Notes under the pieces: generated by a model | Told to the model about the DNA's origin: nothing | Databases searched by the model: none | The model's input: the letters and a program-made list of their open reading frames with translations, nothing else | Part shown: positions 6,325 to 12,813 of the stretch, in pieces | Layout of the letters: every line of letters begins with the position of its first letter | How positions within the stretch are numbered: position 1 is the first letter of the stretch | Translations under genes and position numbers: made by a program | NCBI GenBank assembly: GCA_036787815.1 | Contig: DAIQOP010000068.1 | Span: forward strand, 1 to 16,165 | Origin: DATBAK01 sp036787815 | Lineage (GTDB): Bacteria; Actinomycetota; Acidimicrobiia; IMCC26256; PALSA-610 | Direction: 5' to 3' | DNA length: 16,165 nt

Positions 6325-8150
6325 CCGGCATCCCGCCCCGCGCGGTCGGCCCCCGCGAGTCGCAGCAGCTCCGCTGCGTCCTCCTCCGACACCCCGTGCT
6401 CACTGCCCTCGACCTCGGCGCGCGCGAGCACCGCCCGGTAGGCCTCCGACGAAACCAGGAGCCCGTCGTGGGTTCCCTCGGCGACGACGCGCCGGCCGTC
6501 GAGCAACACGACGCGATCGGCGAGCGCGATCGTGGCCGGGCGGTGGGCGATGATGAGCGTGGTGCGCCCGTGCATCACCTCGGCGAGCGCGGCACGGATC
6601 TCGTGCTCCTTCGTGGGGTCGACCGACGAAGTCGCATCGTCGAGGATGAGCACGCGGGGGTCGGAGAGCACGGCGCGCGCGATCGAGATGCGCTGGCGTT
6701 GCCCGCCGGAGAGCGTGAAGCCGTGCTGGCCGACGACCGTGTCGTAGCCGTCGGGGAGCTCGTCGATGAACGTGTCGGCGCCCGCGAGCCGGGCCGCGGC
6801 GCGCACGCGCTCCATCGGCGCGTCGGGCTGCGCGAACGCGATGTTGGCGCGCACGCTCTCGGAGAACAAGAACGTGTCTTCGAACACGATCCCGATCGCC
6901 CGGCGCAGCTCGGTGAGCTTCAGATCGCGCACGTCGACGCCGTCGATCAGCACACGTCCGGCGGTGACGTCGTAGAAGCGTGGGACGAGGCGCGCGATCG
7001 TGGTCTTGCCCGAGCCCGTCGCGCCGACGAGCGCGACCGCCTCTCCCCCGCGGATCACGAGGTCGAGGTCTTCGAGCACCGGCCGGCCGCGGCCGTAACC
7101 GAAGGTGACGCCCTCGAAGCGCAGCTCACCCGAACCGGCGGGAAGCGGCCGGGCGTCGGGGCGTTCGGCAACCGCCGCGTCGGTGGCCAGCACCTCGTGG
7201 ATGCGTCCCCCGGCCGAGACGGCGCGCGGGATCTGCCCGAGCAGCATGCCGACCATGCGCAGGGGCCAGATCAGCATGAGCACGTAGAAGTTGGCGGCGA
7301 TGATGTCGCCGATCGTGAGGTGCCCCGCGAGCACCTGGTGCCCCCCGTACCAGAGGATGCCGACCAGGCCGAGGGTGGGCAGCAGGTCGATCAGCGGCAG
7401 GAAGTTCGACCGCAGGTTGGCCGCCTCGATCGAGCGGTCGTACACGTTCTCGGTCTGGTGCCGCAGCGCCTCGACCTGGCGGCGCTCGGCACCGAAGCCC
7501 TTCACCACGCGCACACCGGTCACGGTCTCCTCCACGACGTTCGACACCTCGGCCAGCGCCTGCTGGAGCTGTAGACCGACGGGGAACATGCGCTTCGTGA
7601 ACCGTGTCGCGGCGACGTTGAGGATCGGCAGCGTGGCGAGCGCGAAGAACGCGAGACCGGGGCTGCGATACACGAGGATGCCGAGCACCGCGAACATCGT
7701 GACGGTGCTCGCGATCGTCAACGGCACGAGCAGCACGACGTTGTTGATCTGCTGGATGTCGCTGTTCGCCCGCGACATGAGCTGGCCGGTCTGCGATTCG
7801 TCGTGGAACGCGAAGTGCAGCCGCTGCAGGTGCGCGACGAGGCGCATCCGGATGTCGGTCTCCACGCGGATCGCCAGCGCGAACGCGGCGTAGCGGCGCA
7901 TCGCGGTGCACAACGCCTGGACGGCACCGACCGCGAGGATCGCGATCACCCAACGCAACAATGCGGGATTGTCGTGGTGGCGCGCGATCGTGCGGTCGAC
8001 GGCGATGCCGACCATCGTCGGGACGGCGACGCGCGCGGCCGTCCAGCCCAGCCCGGCGATCACGCCGGTCCAGACCGACTTGCGGTGCGGCTTCACGGCG
8101 CTCCACATGAGGCGCCAGCCCGCGCGCCGGAGCGCCTTCTCCGCGTCCAC
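6321..8150 (-). CDS. ABC exporter half-transporter, subunit 1 (degenerate ATPase site)
   Basis: A half-size ABC exporter of 609 residues, first gene of the pair. Six predicted membrane helices span about 25-310. The ATPase domain shows Walker A GATGSGKT (376-383), signature LSGGQ (480-484), D-loop SSVD and H536 in IIAHRPA. Two catalytic positions deviate: the Q-loop reads VFEDTFLF with E424 where Gln is expected, and Walker B reads LILDD with D505 in place of the catalytic Glu. These substitutions are known from the non-consensus subunit of heterodimeric exporters such as TM287/288 and BmrCD. The start is a GTG with GGAGGAG (8156-8162 on the plus strand) 5 nt upstream. A C-terminal acidic extension of about 35 residues follows the ATPase domain. 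Confidence 0.93.
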   Translation of the reverse strand: MDAEKALRRAGWRLMWSAVKPHRKSVWTGVIAGLGWTAARVAVPTMVGIAVDRTIARHHDNPALLRWVIAILAVGAVQALCTAMRRYAAFALAIRVETDIRMRLVAHLQRLHFAFHDESQTGQLMSRANSDIQQINNVVLLVPLTIASTVTMFAVLGILVYRSPGLAFFALATLPILNVAATRFTKRMFPVGLQLQQALAEVSNVVEETVTGVRVVKGFGAERRQVEALRHQTENVYDRSIEAANLRSNFLPLIDLLPTLGLVGILWYGGHQVLAGHLTIGDIIAANFYVLMLIWPLRMVGMLLGQIPRAVSAGGRIHEVLATDAAVAERPDARPLPAGSGELRFEGVTFGYGRGRPVLEDLDLVIRGGEAVALVGATGSGKTTIARLVPRFYDVTAGRVLIDGVDVRDLKLTELRRAIGIVFEDTFLFSESVRANIAFAQPDAPMERVRAAARLAGADTFIDELPDGYDTVVGQHGFTLSGGQRQRISIARAVLSDPRVLILDDATSSVDPTKEHEIRAALAEVMHGRTTLIIAHRPATIALADRVVLLDGRRVVAEGTHDGLLVSSEAYRAVLARAEVEGSEHGVSEEDAAELLRLAGADRAGRDAG

Positions 8151-8279
8151 CCCTGCTCCTCCACCCGCATTCGGGGCGAAGATTGCGCCGGGAACGACGC
8201 GTGAGCTCCCGATGACGGAAATCGGAGATTACCAGCCGGCCCTGACGCCCCTGTCAGCTATATCGGGATCGGTCGCGGC
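8151..8279 (-). promoter_or_regulatory. Intergenic leader of the ABC exporter operon with possible promoter and operator
   Basis: This 129-bp gap separates the SDR-like gene from the exporter genes. On the minus strand TAATCT (8226-8231), preceded by TGG, resembles an extended -10 box; CTGACA (8252-8257) lies upstream with a long 20-bp spacer. That -35-like box is half of a perfect inverted repeat (CTGAC 8242-8246, GTCAG 8253-8257), a possible operator or a terminator for the upstream genes. The evidence is weak beyond gap length and motif resemblance. Confidence 0.3.
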
Positions 8280-8564
8280 TCAGGAAGCGGGTGCGAACAG
8301 CTCGTTCACCATCTCGACGAGCGCGGCGCGACCGGCATCGGTGGCGACGTCGTCGACGAGCACCGCGACGCGCGCACCGGCGGCACCGATCTCGGCCGCG
8401 AGCGCACCGAGCGCGTCGGCATCGTCACCGGCGACGACGACCGCGGCGCGCACCGTCGCCAGCGCGCGTGCGATCGCGGCCCCACGCTCGTGGTCCGCGT
8501 CGGTGACGACGACGACCCGCGAATCGAACGCTCCTCGCGACTGCTGCCCCGGCATCGCGGGCAC
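8280..8564 (-). CDS. Short Rossmann-type SDR-like protein (N-terminal half only)
   Basis: A protein of 94 residues that aligns by eye with only the first half of short-chain dehydrogenases: a beta strand VVVVTDADHERGAAIARAL (17-35), a second strand VVVAGDDADALGALAAEI, and a third VAVLVDDV followed by helix AALVEMVNELF. It stops where an SDR would continue into the NNAG strand, and it has no catalytic Ser-Tyr-Lys. In the usual TGxxxGxG cofactor loop two of three glycines are replaced (D and E), so NAD(P) binding looks lost. It begins with a GTG at 8564 (or the ATG at 8555) and follows the FtsH-like gene by 26 bp on the same strand, suggesting co-transcription. It is either a decayed gene or a small partner or regulator kept without catalysis; the lack of frameshifts argues mildly for the latter. 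Confidence 0.6.
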   Translation of the reverse strand: MPAMPGQQSRGAFDSRVVVVTDADHERGAAIARALATVRAAVVVAGDDADALGALAAEIGAAGARVAVLVDDVATDAGRAALVEMVNELFAPAS

Positions 8565-8590
8565 CGTACCGGAGCGCGTCGCTACTTGTC

Positions 8591-10399
8591 TCAGCTCGCG
8601 AGGTCGCGGCGCGCGCCGGCCTCACGCAACACGTCGGTGATCTCGTCGCCGATGAGCTCTTCACGCTCGAGCAACTCGTCACGCAGCGCCTCGACGAGGT
8701 GCCGGTTCTCGTCGAGCAAGGTACGCGTGTCGGCCTTCGCCTGGGTGAGCAAGCGGTCGACGGCTCGGCGGCCGTCGTCGTTCGCGAGCACCTTGGCCAC
8801 GATTCCGGCATTGATCGGCCCGTTCTCCACCGCCTCGAACGAGATCAGCGAGCCCGCCATACCGAACGAACCGACCATCTGCGCGGCGATCGTCGTCGCG
8901 TGCGAGAGGTCGCTCGACGGCCCGGTGCCGGCTTCTCCGAAGAACAGCTCCTCGGCGGTCATGCCGCCGAACGCGATCTGCACGACGGCCACCAACTCGG
9001 AACGCCGGCGGGTGAACCGCTCGCTCGTGTCGGAGTGGGCGAGCAACCCGAGCGCGTCGCGGCGCTTGATGATCGACAGCACCTCGAGCTTGCGATCGAG
9101 ACCGACGAGGTGCGCGACGACCGCGTGGCCGGCTTCGTGCGTCGCGATGGTGCGCTTCTCCACGTCGGTGTACTCGACGGGCTGCTTCAGGCCGATCTCC
9201 TCGGTAAGCTTGGCCTGCTGTACGTCGTCCCAGCTCATCGCTTCGCGACCCTCGCGCAGTGCCCACACGAGACCTTCGTCGAAGAGATGCTCGATCATCA
9301 CCGGCGTGTACCCGAAGGTCATCGCCGAGAGCTGGTCGCGGCGCTCTTCCTTGTCGAGCTCGGGGGCGTGCGCCTTGCGATCGAGGTAGTAGTCGATGAT
9401 CTCGCGGCGCCCGGAGCGGCTCGGGAGGTCGAAGTGGATCGAACGGTCGAAGCGCCCGGGGCGCAGCAACGCGGGATCGAGGTCGGCGGCGCGGTTCGTC
9501 GCGCCGATCACGAGGATGTTCGGCTGCACCGGCGGCTTCTTGTTGAACTGCCGGTGCGGAGGGAGGAAGCGGTTGGCGCGGTCGATCAGGAAGCCCCGCA
9601 TGCGTCCACCCGCGGTGACGTGCTCGAACGACTGGAGCTGGATGAGCAGCTCGTTGACGACACCGCTCACGCCTTCGCCGGTGGCGCGCTCGACCGATCG
9701 CGCGAGCCCCGGAGGCAGTGGCGCGGAGCGCATGTTGCTGCGCGCACCCGCGATCGCGTCGATCTCCTCGATGAACCCGATCGCGCCGCCCTCTTCACGC
9801 GCGGCCTTGCGCAACGCGCGGAAGAACGACCGGATCTTGCGGTTCGTCTGCCCGTAGTACATCGACTGGAACGCGCTCGAGGACACGAAGAGGTACGGCA
9901 CCCCGGCTTCGCGCGCCATGGCCTTCGCCATGTAGGTCTTGCCGGTACCCGGCGGCCCTTCGAAGAGGATCGCCTTGCGCGGGTTGCCACCCATGCGGTC
10001 ACGGAAGGTCTGGTAGGCGAGGAACAGGTTGAGGGTCTTGACCACCTCGTCGCGCACGACGCCGAGGCCGACCACGTCGGAGAAGCCGACCGTGATCTCG
10101 CTCGGTTGGAACCGCACGTGCGGCGAGCGGCCCGCCATCACCAGCGGGAGGATCAGCGCGCCACCCAGCATGAAGATGAGCGCGACCGGCACCATCCACT
10201 GGATCTGATCCGTCGTGAAGTGGGGCCAACCGAACTGGATCGGCGAGTTGAACCATCGGTACCAGAGATAACCGCCGATGAGGGCGAGCACGAAGCCCGT
10301 CTTCCAGAGCCGCCGCCGCCGGGTTGCCTCCCGCTGGCGGACGACATCGACCGTTGCGCCGGAGACGACGGTGTCGTCGGCAAGTGTGCCCAGATCCAC
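8591..10399 (-). CDS. Divergent FtsH-like membrane AAA+ zinc metalloprotease
   Basis: A protein of 602 residues with FtsH architecture: two membrane segments (about 33-49 and 69-89), an AAA+ module with Walker A GPPGTGKT (148-155) and arginine-finger region RPGRFDR (313-319), and a zinc protease domain with HEAGH (421-425) and the third ligand D497 in GPSSDLSHAT. It would extract and degrade membrane or soluble proteins at the inner face of the membrane. Oddities: Walker B reads IGFIEE instead of IxFIDE; the pore loop is SMYYG instead of the usual F-V-G; and about 70 residues (221-292) are inserted between Walker B and the second region of homology. The start is the GTG at 10399, with GAGGGGGG 7 nt upstream. 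The protease site is intact, so activity is expected, but this is probably a paralogue and not the housekeeping FtsH. Confidence 0.88.
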   Translation of the reverse strand: MDLGTLADDTVVSGATVDVVRQREATRRRRLWKTGFVLALIGGYLWYRWFNSPIQFGWPHFTTDQIQWMVPVALIFMLGGALILPLVMAGRSPHVRFQPSEITVGFSDVVGLGVVRDEVVKTLNLFLAYQTFRDRMGGNPRKAILFEGPPGTGKTYMAKAMAREAGVPYLFVSSSAFQSMYYGQTNRKIRSFFRALRKAAREEGGAIGFIEEIDAIAGARSNMRSAPLPPGLARSVERATGEGVSGVVNELLIQLQSFEHVTAGGRMRGFLIDRANRFLPPHRQFNKKPPVQPNILVIGATNRAADLDPALLRPGRFDRSIHFDLPSRSGRREIIDYYLDRKAHAPELDKEERRDQLSAMTFGYTPVMIEHLFDEGLVWALREGREAMSWDDVQQAKLTEEIGLKQPVEYTDVEKRTIATHEAGHAVVAHLVGLDRKLEVLSIIKRRDALGLLAHSDTSERFTRRRSELVAVVQIAFGGMTAEELFFGEAGTGPSSDLSHATTIAAQMVGSFGMAGSLISFEAVENGPINAGIVAKVLANDDGRRAVDRLLTQAKADTRTLLDENRHLVEALRDELLEREELIGDEITDVLREAGARRDLAS

Positions 10400-10535
10400 C
10401 CGTCAACCCCCCTCAGTGTTTGTGCAGACACTCAGCGTAACAAGCGTGTCCAGACCCGCCGTACGGCCCAGGCAAATGCCCGGACGGCGCCCCGGCAAGG
10501 GCCAGATCCGAGCGGCCCCCGGTAGGGTCGCAACC
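10400..10535. promoter_or_regulatory. Divergent promoter region between the protease and DUF4395 genes
   Basis: The 136 bp between two divergent starts must hold both promoters. Visible elements are an inverted repeat AGTGT (10415-10419)/ACACT (10428-10432), a perfect palindrome GCCGTACGGC (10458-10467) and GGCA-AA-TGCC just after it. TAGGGT (10523-10528) lies 7 nt before the DUF4395 ATG, fitting a -10 box for a leaderless transcript. None of these is more than a candidate. Confidence 0.35.
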
Positions 10536-10967
10536 ATGGACGAGAGGCCGCCGGAGCCGCAGGTCGATGCGCGCTCGGTGCGCTTCGAGCTGGGCGCGAT
10601 GACCGTGCTCCTCCTCGGCGGCTACGTGTTCGGGATCATCTACGTGGTCCCCGGGCTGGCGGCCGTGCTGGGGGTGGCGTTGGGCGTCGGGCCCAAGGGG
10701 AACCTGTTCCGCCGGTTGTTCGAAGGGGTCGCGAACCGCCGGCTGAAGCCGCCGACGGTCACGGAGCCGGCGGGCGTGGTGCGATTCTCGGAGCTGTTCG
10801 GGCTGACCATGCTCAGCGTCGCGACGCTGTTCTGGATCGTCGGCCTCGGGCCCCTCGCGTGGCTGGTGGCCCTCATCGAGGCCGGGATCTGCGCGCTCCA
10901 AGCCACCACCGGGCTCTCGGTCGAGGCGGCCGTGCGCGACCGCCTGCTCGGCAAGCGCCGGCGTTAG
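10536..10967 (+). CDS. DUF4395 family small membrane protein
   Basis: A protein of 143 residues matching the DUF4395 layout: a start with VDARSVRFELGAMTVLLLGG, a central GPKGNLFRRLFEGVANRRLKPP loop, then VRFSELFGLTMLSVATLFWIVGLGPLAWLVALIEAGICALQATTGL. Four hydrophobic segments are predicted (about 18-36, 37-52, 86-104, 105-124). Many family members sit near thioredoxin-like genes and, as I recall, end in a cysteine pair; this one has only C119, in the last helix, and a basic tail (GKRRR) instead. Its function is unknown. The ATG at 10536 is preferred since the family fold begins there; a longer frame upstream crosses the divergent promoter region. Its stop overlaps the stop of the convergent dioxygenase gene by 4 nt. 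Confidence 0.8.
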   Translation: MDERPPEPQVDARSVRFELGAMTVLLLGGYVFGIIYVVPGLAAVLGVALGVGPKGNLFRRLFEGVANRRLKPPTVTEPAGVVRFSELFGLTMLSVATLFWIVGLGPLAWLVALIEAGICALQATTGLSVEAAVRDRLLGKRRR

Positions 10968-11812
10968 GGGCGGGCCCGCTCGCCGAACCCGGTGCGGGCG
11001 GCCTCGGGGCGCAGCACCTCGATCGGGTCGCGGAGGTCGCCGACGTACCCGAGCGCGTACGCGCCGCGCGCGTACCCGATCAACCGCTGGAGCGACTCCG
11101 GAAGTGTGCGGGCGACCTCGATCGGCACGGCCAGGTACTGGTTCTCCTCCTGGCGCAACCACCCGACGTTGTAGTCGACGTTCATCCCGACCCGCACCGC
11201 GTCGGAGCGGTTGGCGCCGCCACCGTGGTACAGCGAGCCGGTGTAGAGCACGACCGACCCGGATCGCATCGCCGCGCCGACCGTGTCGGCGTGGCTGTAC
11301 CGCTCGCGATCTGCCGCGCGGTGGCTTCCCGGCACCACGCGCGTGGCGCCGTTCTCCTCGGTGAAGTCGCTCATCGCCCACATGGTGCTCACCTGCACCT
11401 CGTAGCCGGGCGGGAACGTGAAGAAGTCGTAGGCCCACTGATCACGGTGCACGGGTTGCGCGGGCTCGCCCGGCCCGATGCTGATCATCTGTGTGAGATG
11501 GAGCTGGAACGTCGTGGCGTGCGCGAGCACGCGGCCGACGACGTCGAGCACGAGCGGGTGCGCGATGAGCTCGCGCGACGCGGGCGACCGCGCGATGAGC
11601 GAACCGGTGCGGCGGGTGCGCAGACCGCTGAACTCGTCGGGCCCCGCCTCGGTCGCCTCGAGGTACGGCTCGAGCTCGCCAAGGATGCGCTCGACGAGCG
11701 GGGGCGGCGCGAGCTCGTCGATCACCACCGCGCCGGATTCGGCGATCACCGCGGCGATCACCTCCGCGTCGGTGTCGGCGGCAACGTGGGTGAGCTCGAG
11801 TGTCTGCTCCAC
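10964..11812 (-). CDS. Phytanoyl-CoA dioxygenase (PhyH) family protein
   Basis: A non-heme Fe(II)/2-oxoglutarate dioxygenase-like protein of 282 residues. The double-stranded beta-helix iron ligands are visible: H122 and D124 in QPVHRDQWAYD, the distal H196 in GSLYHGGGANRSD, and R202 as the likely 2-oxoglutarate contact. Other family features are GATRVVPGSHRAADR (155-169) and SGSVVLYTGSLYHGGG. The enzyme would hydroxylate a small molecule or acyl group; many bacterial members act in secondary metabolism and the substrate is not predictable. The GTG at 11812 is chosen because it lies 5 nt after the stop of the MauE-like gene, as the last member of a tightly packed unit. A longer frame runs upstream through those genes but has no homology of its own. 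Confidence 0.88.
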   Translation of the reverse strand: MEQTLELTHVAADTDAEVIAAVIAESGAVVIDELAPPPLVERILGELEPYLEATEAGPDEFSGLRTRRTGSLIARSPASRELIAHPLVLDVVGRVLAHATTFQLHLTQMISIGPGEPAQPVHRDQWAYDFFTFPPGYEVQVSTMWAMSDFTEENGATRVVPGSHRAADRERYSHADTVGAAMRSGSVVLYTGSLYHGGGANRSDAVRVGMNVDYNVGWLRQEENQYLAVPIEVARTLPESLQRLIGYARGAYALGYVGDLRDPIEVLRPEAARTGFGERARP

Positions 11813-11817
11813 GGCGG

Positions 11818-12306
11818 TCAGGCTACGCGAGTGATCGCGAGCGCGGCCGCGAGGCCGACGACCGCGATCCCGACGACCGTGCCACCCGGGCGCGCCCCGT
11901 CGACCGATCCGGTCGCGAGCACCGCGAGGGCCAGCAGCACGCCGTTGCGAAGGATCGCGCCCGGACCCGAGACCGCCCGATCGCTGCGAACGGTGCCGAA
12001 GCACGGGCACGGAACCGCCCGCCTGAGTGTCGCCAGCAGGAACACGGTGAAGCCGGCCAGCAACACGAGCGCCGCGGCCGCGGGCAGCCACGAGTGCGGC
12101 ACCGCGACGAGCGCGACGGCGACGGCGAGCTCGACGATCGGCAACCCCACCGCGAACTGCACCGACCAGCCCGGCGCGACGCCCATCTCCCGCAACCGAC
12201 CCGGGAGCGCGCGCCGGTCGGCGACCTTGGCGACGGCCGCGACGGCGAGCACCGACGCGAGCACGATGCGGCACGCGAGCGCGAGTGCCGGCGCGATCGG
12301 ACCCAT
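11818..12306 (-). CDS. MauE/DoxX-like redox membrane protein
   Basis: An integral membrane protein of 162 residues with four to five hydrophobic segments (about 10-28, 50-69, 72-93, 117-132, 143-158). Between the third and fourth it carries CPCFG (100-104), matching the CxCFG motif of the MauE family, which supports disulfide formation or delivery of reducing power, originally in methylamine dehydrogenase maturation. The first helix, with RIVLASVLAVAAVAKVADR, is also typical. Here there are no methylamine genes, so the role is probably generic thiol-redox support. The ATG at 12306 lies 3 nt after the flavin reductase stop, and the stop is 5 nt before the dioxygenase start. Confidence 0.8.
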   Translation of the reverse strand: MGPIAPALALACRIVLASVLAVAAVAKVADRRALPGRLREMGVAPGWSVQFAVGLPIVELAVAVALVAVPHSWLPAAAALVLLAGFTVFLLATLRRAVPCPCFGTVRSDRAVSGPGAILRNGVLLALAVLATGSVDGARPGGTVVGIAVVGLAAALAITRVA

Positions 12307-12309
12307 GTG

Positions 12310-12813
12310 TCAGCTCTCGTAGCGCCCGTACCCGCCGCGGTAGAAGAGGAGCGGCTTGCCCTCGGTCGCGTACCCGAGCTCGACGACCTTGCCGACGACG
12401 ATCACGTGATCGCCGGCGTCGTGCTCGGCCACGGTCTCGCAATCGAGGTACGCGAGCGCGTCGGCGAGGATCGGCGCGCCCGTCACCCCGCGATGGTGGT
12501 TGACGCCCGCGAAACGGTCGGCGCCCTTCGTCGCGAAGACGCGACACATGGCCTCACCGTCTTCGGCGAGCACGTTCACGGCGAAATGCCCGGCATCGTG
12601 GATGTGCGGCCACGTCGTGGAATTGGTCGCCGCGCAGAACAGTACGAGCGGCGGATCGAGCGACACCGACGTGAACGAGTTGCAGGCCATGCCGACGGGT
12701 TCGTCGCCGTCGGCCGCGGTGACGATCGTCACCCCGGTCGCGAAGTGACCCATGACCGTGCGGTAGGTCGCGGAGTCCGGTTCGAGACCCCAATTCGAGC
12801 TCGCTGGTGTCAC
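12310..12813 (-). CDS. Flavin reductase domain protein (FMN-binding split barrel)
   Basis: A protein of 167 residues of the flavin reductase-like family (FMN-binding split barrel), which reduces FMN or FAD with NAD(P)H, often to feed a monooxygenase. Family blocks are clear: MGHFATGVTIVTA (21-33), MACNSFTSVSLDPPLVLFC (42-60), HFAVNVLAEDGEAMCRVFA (76-94) and GDHVIVVGKVVELG (134-147). The start is the GTG at 12813, which overlaps the stop of the metallo-hydrolase gene in a GTGA, implying translational coupling. No partner monooxygenase is nearby; the only oxygenase in the unit is the 2-oxoglutarate type, which does not normally need reduced flavin. An extended frame running through the hydrolase gene is an artefact. 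Confidence 0.9.
   Translation of the reverse strand: MTPASSNWGLEPDSATYRTVMGHFATGVTIVTAADGDEPVGMACNSFTSVSLDPPLVLFCAATNSTTWPHIHDAGHFAVNVLAEDGEAMCRVFATKGADRFAGVNHHRGVTGAPILADALAYLDCETVAEHDAGDHVIVVGKVVELGYATEGKPLLFYRGGYGRYES

Noticed and set aside
4453..6441. Long plus-strand open frame of 662 codons
   Set aside because: It is antisense to both ABC exporter genes, is rich in R, E, H and V as expected from a GC-biased shadow frame, and has no recognisable domain.
8699..10525. Long plus-strand open frame of 608 codons
   Set aside because: It is antisense to the FtsH-like gene, with shadow-type composition. The minus-strand frame carries all AAA+ and protease motifs.
10278..10535. Upstream extension of the DUF4395 frame
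   Set aside because: It covers the start of the divergent protease gene and the shared promoter region. DUF4395 similarity begins just after the ATG at 10536.
10859..12322. Plus-strand frame of 487 codons
   Set aside because: It is antisense to the dioxygenase and MauE-like genes and has only low-complexity Arg/Ala/His-rich sequence.
11813..12547. Extension of the dioxygenase frame to 527 codons
   Set aside because: The extra part overlaps the MauE-like and flavin reductase genes in another frame and is Arg-rich without homology.
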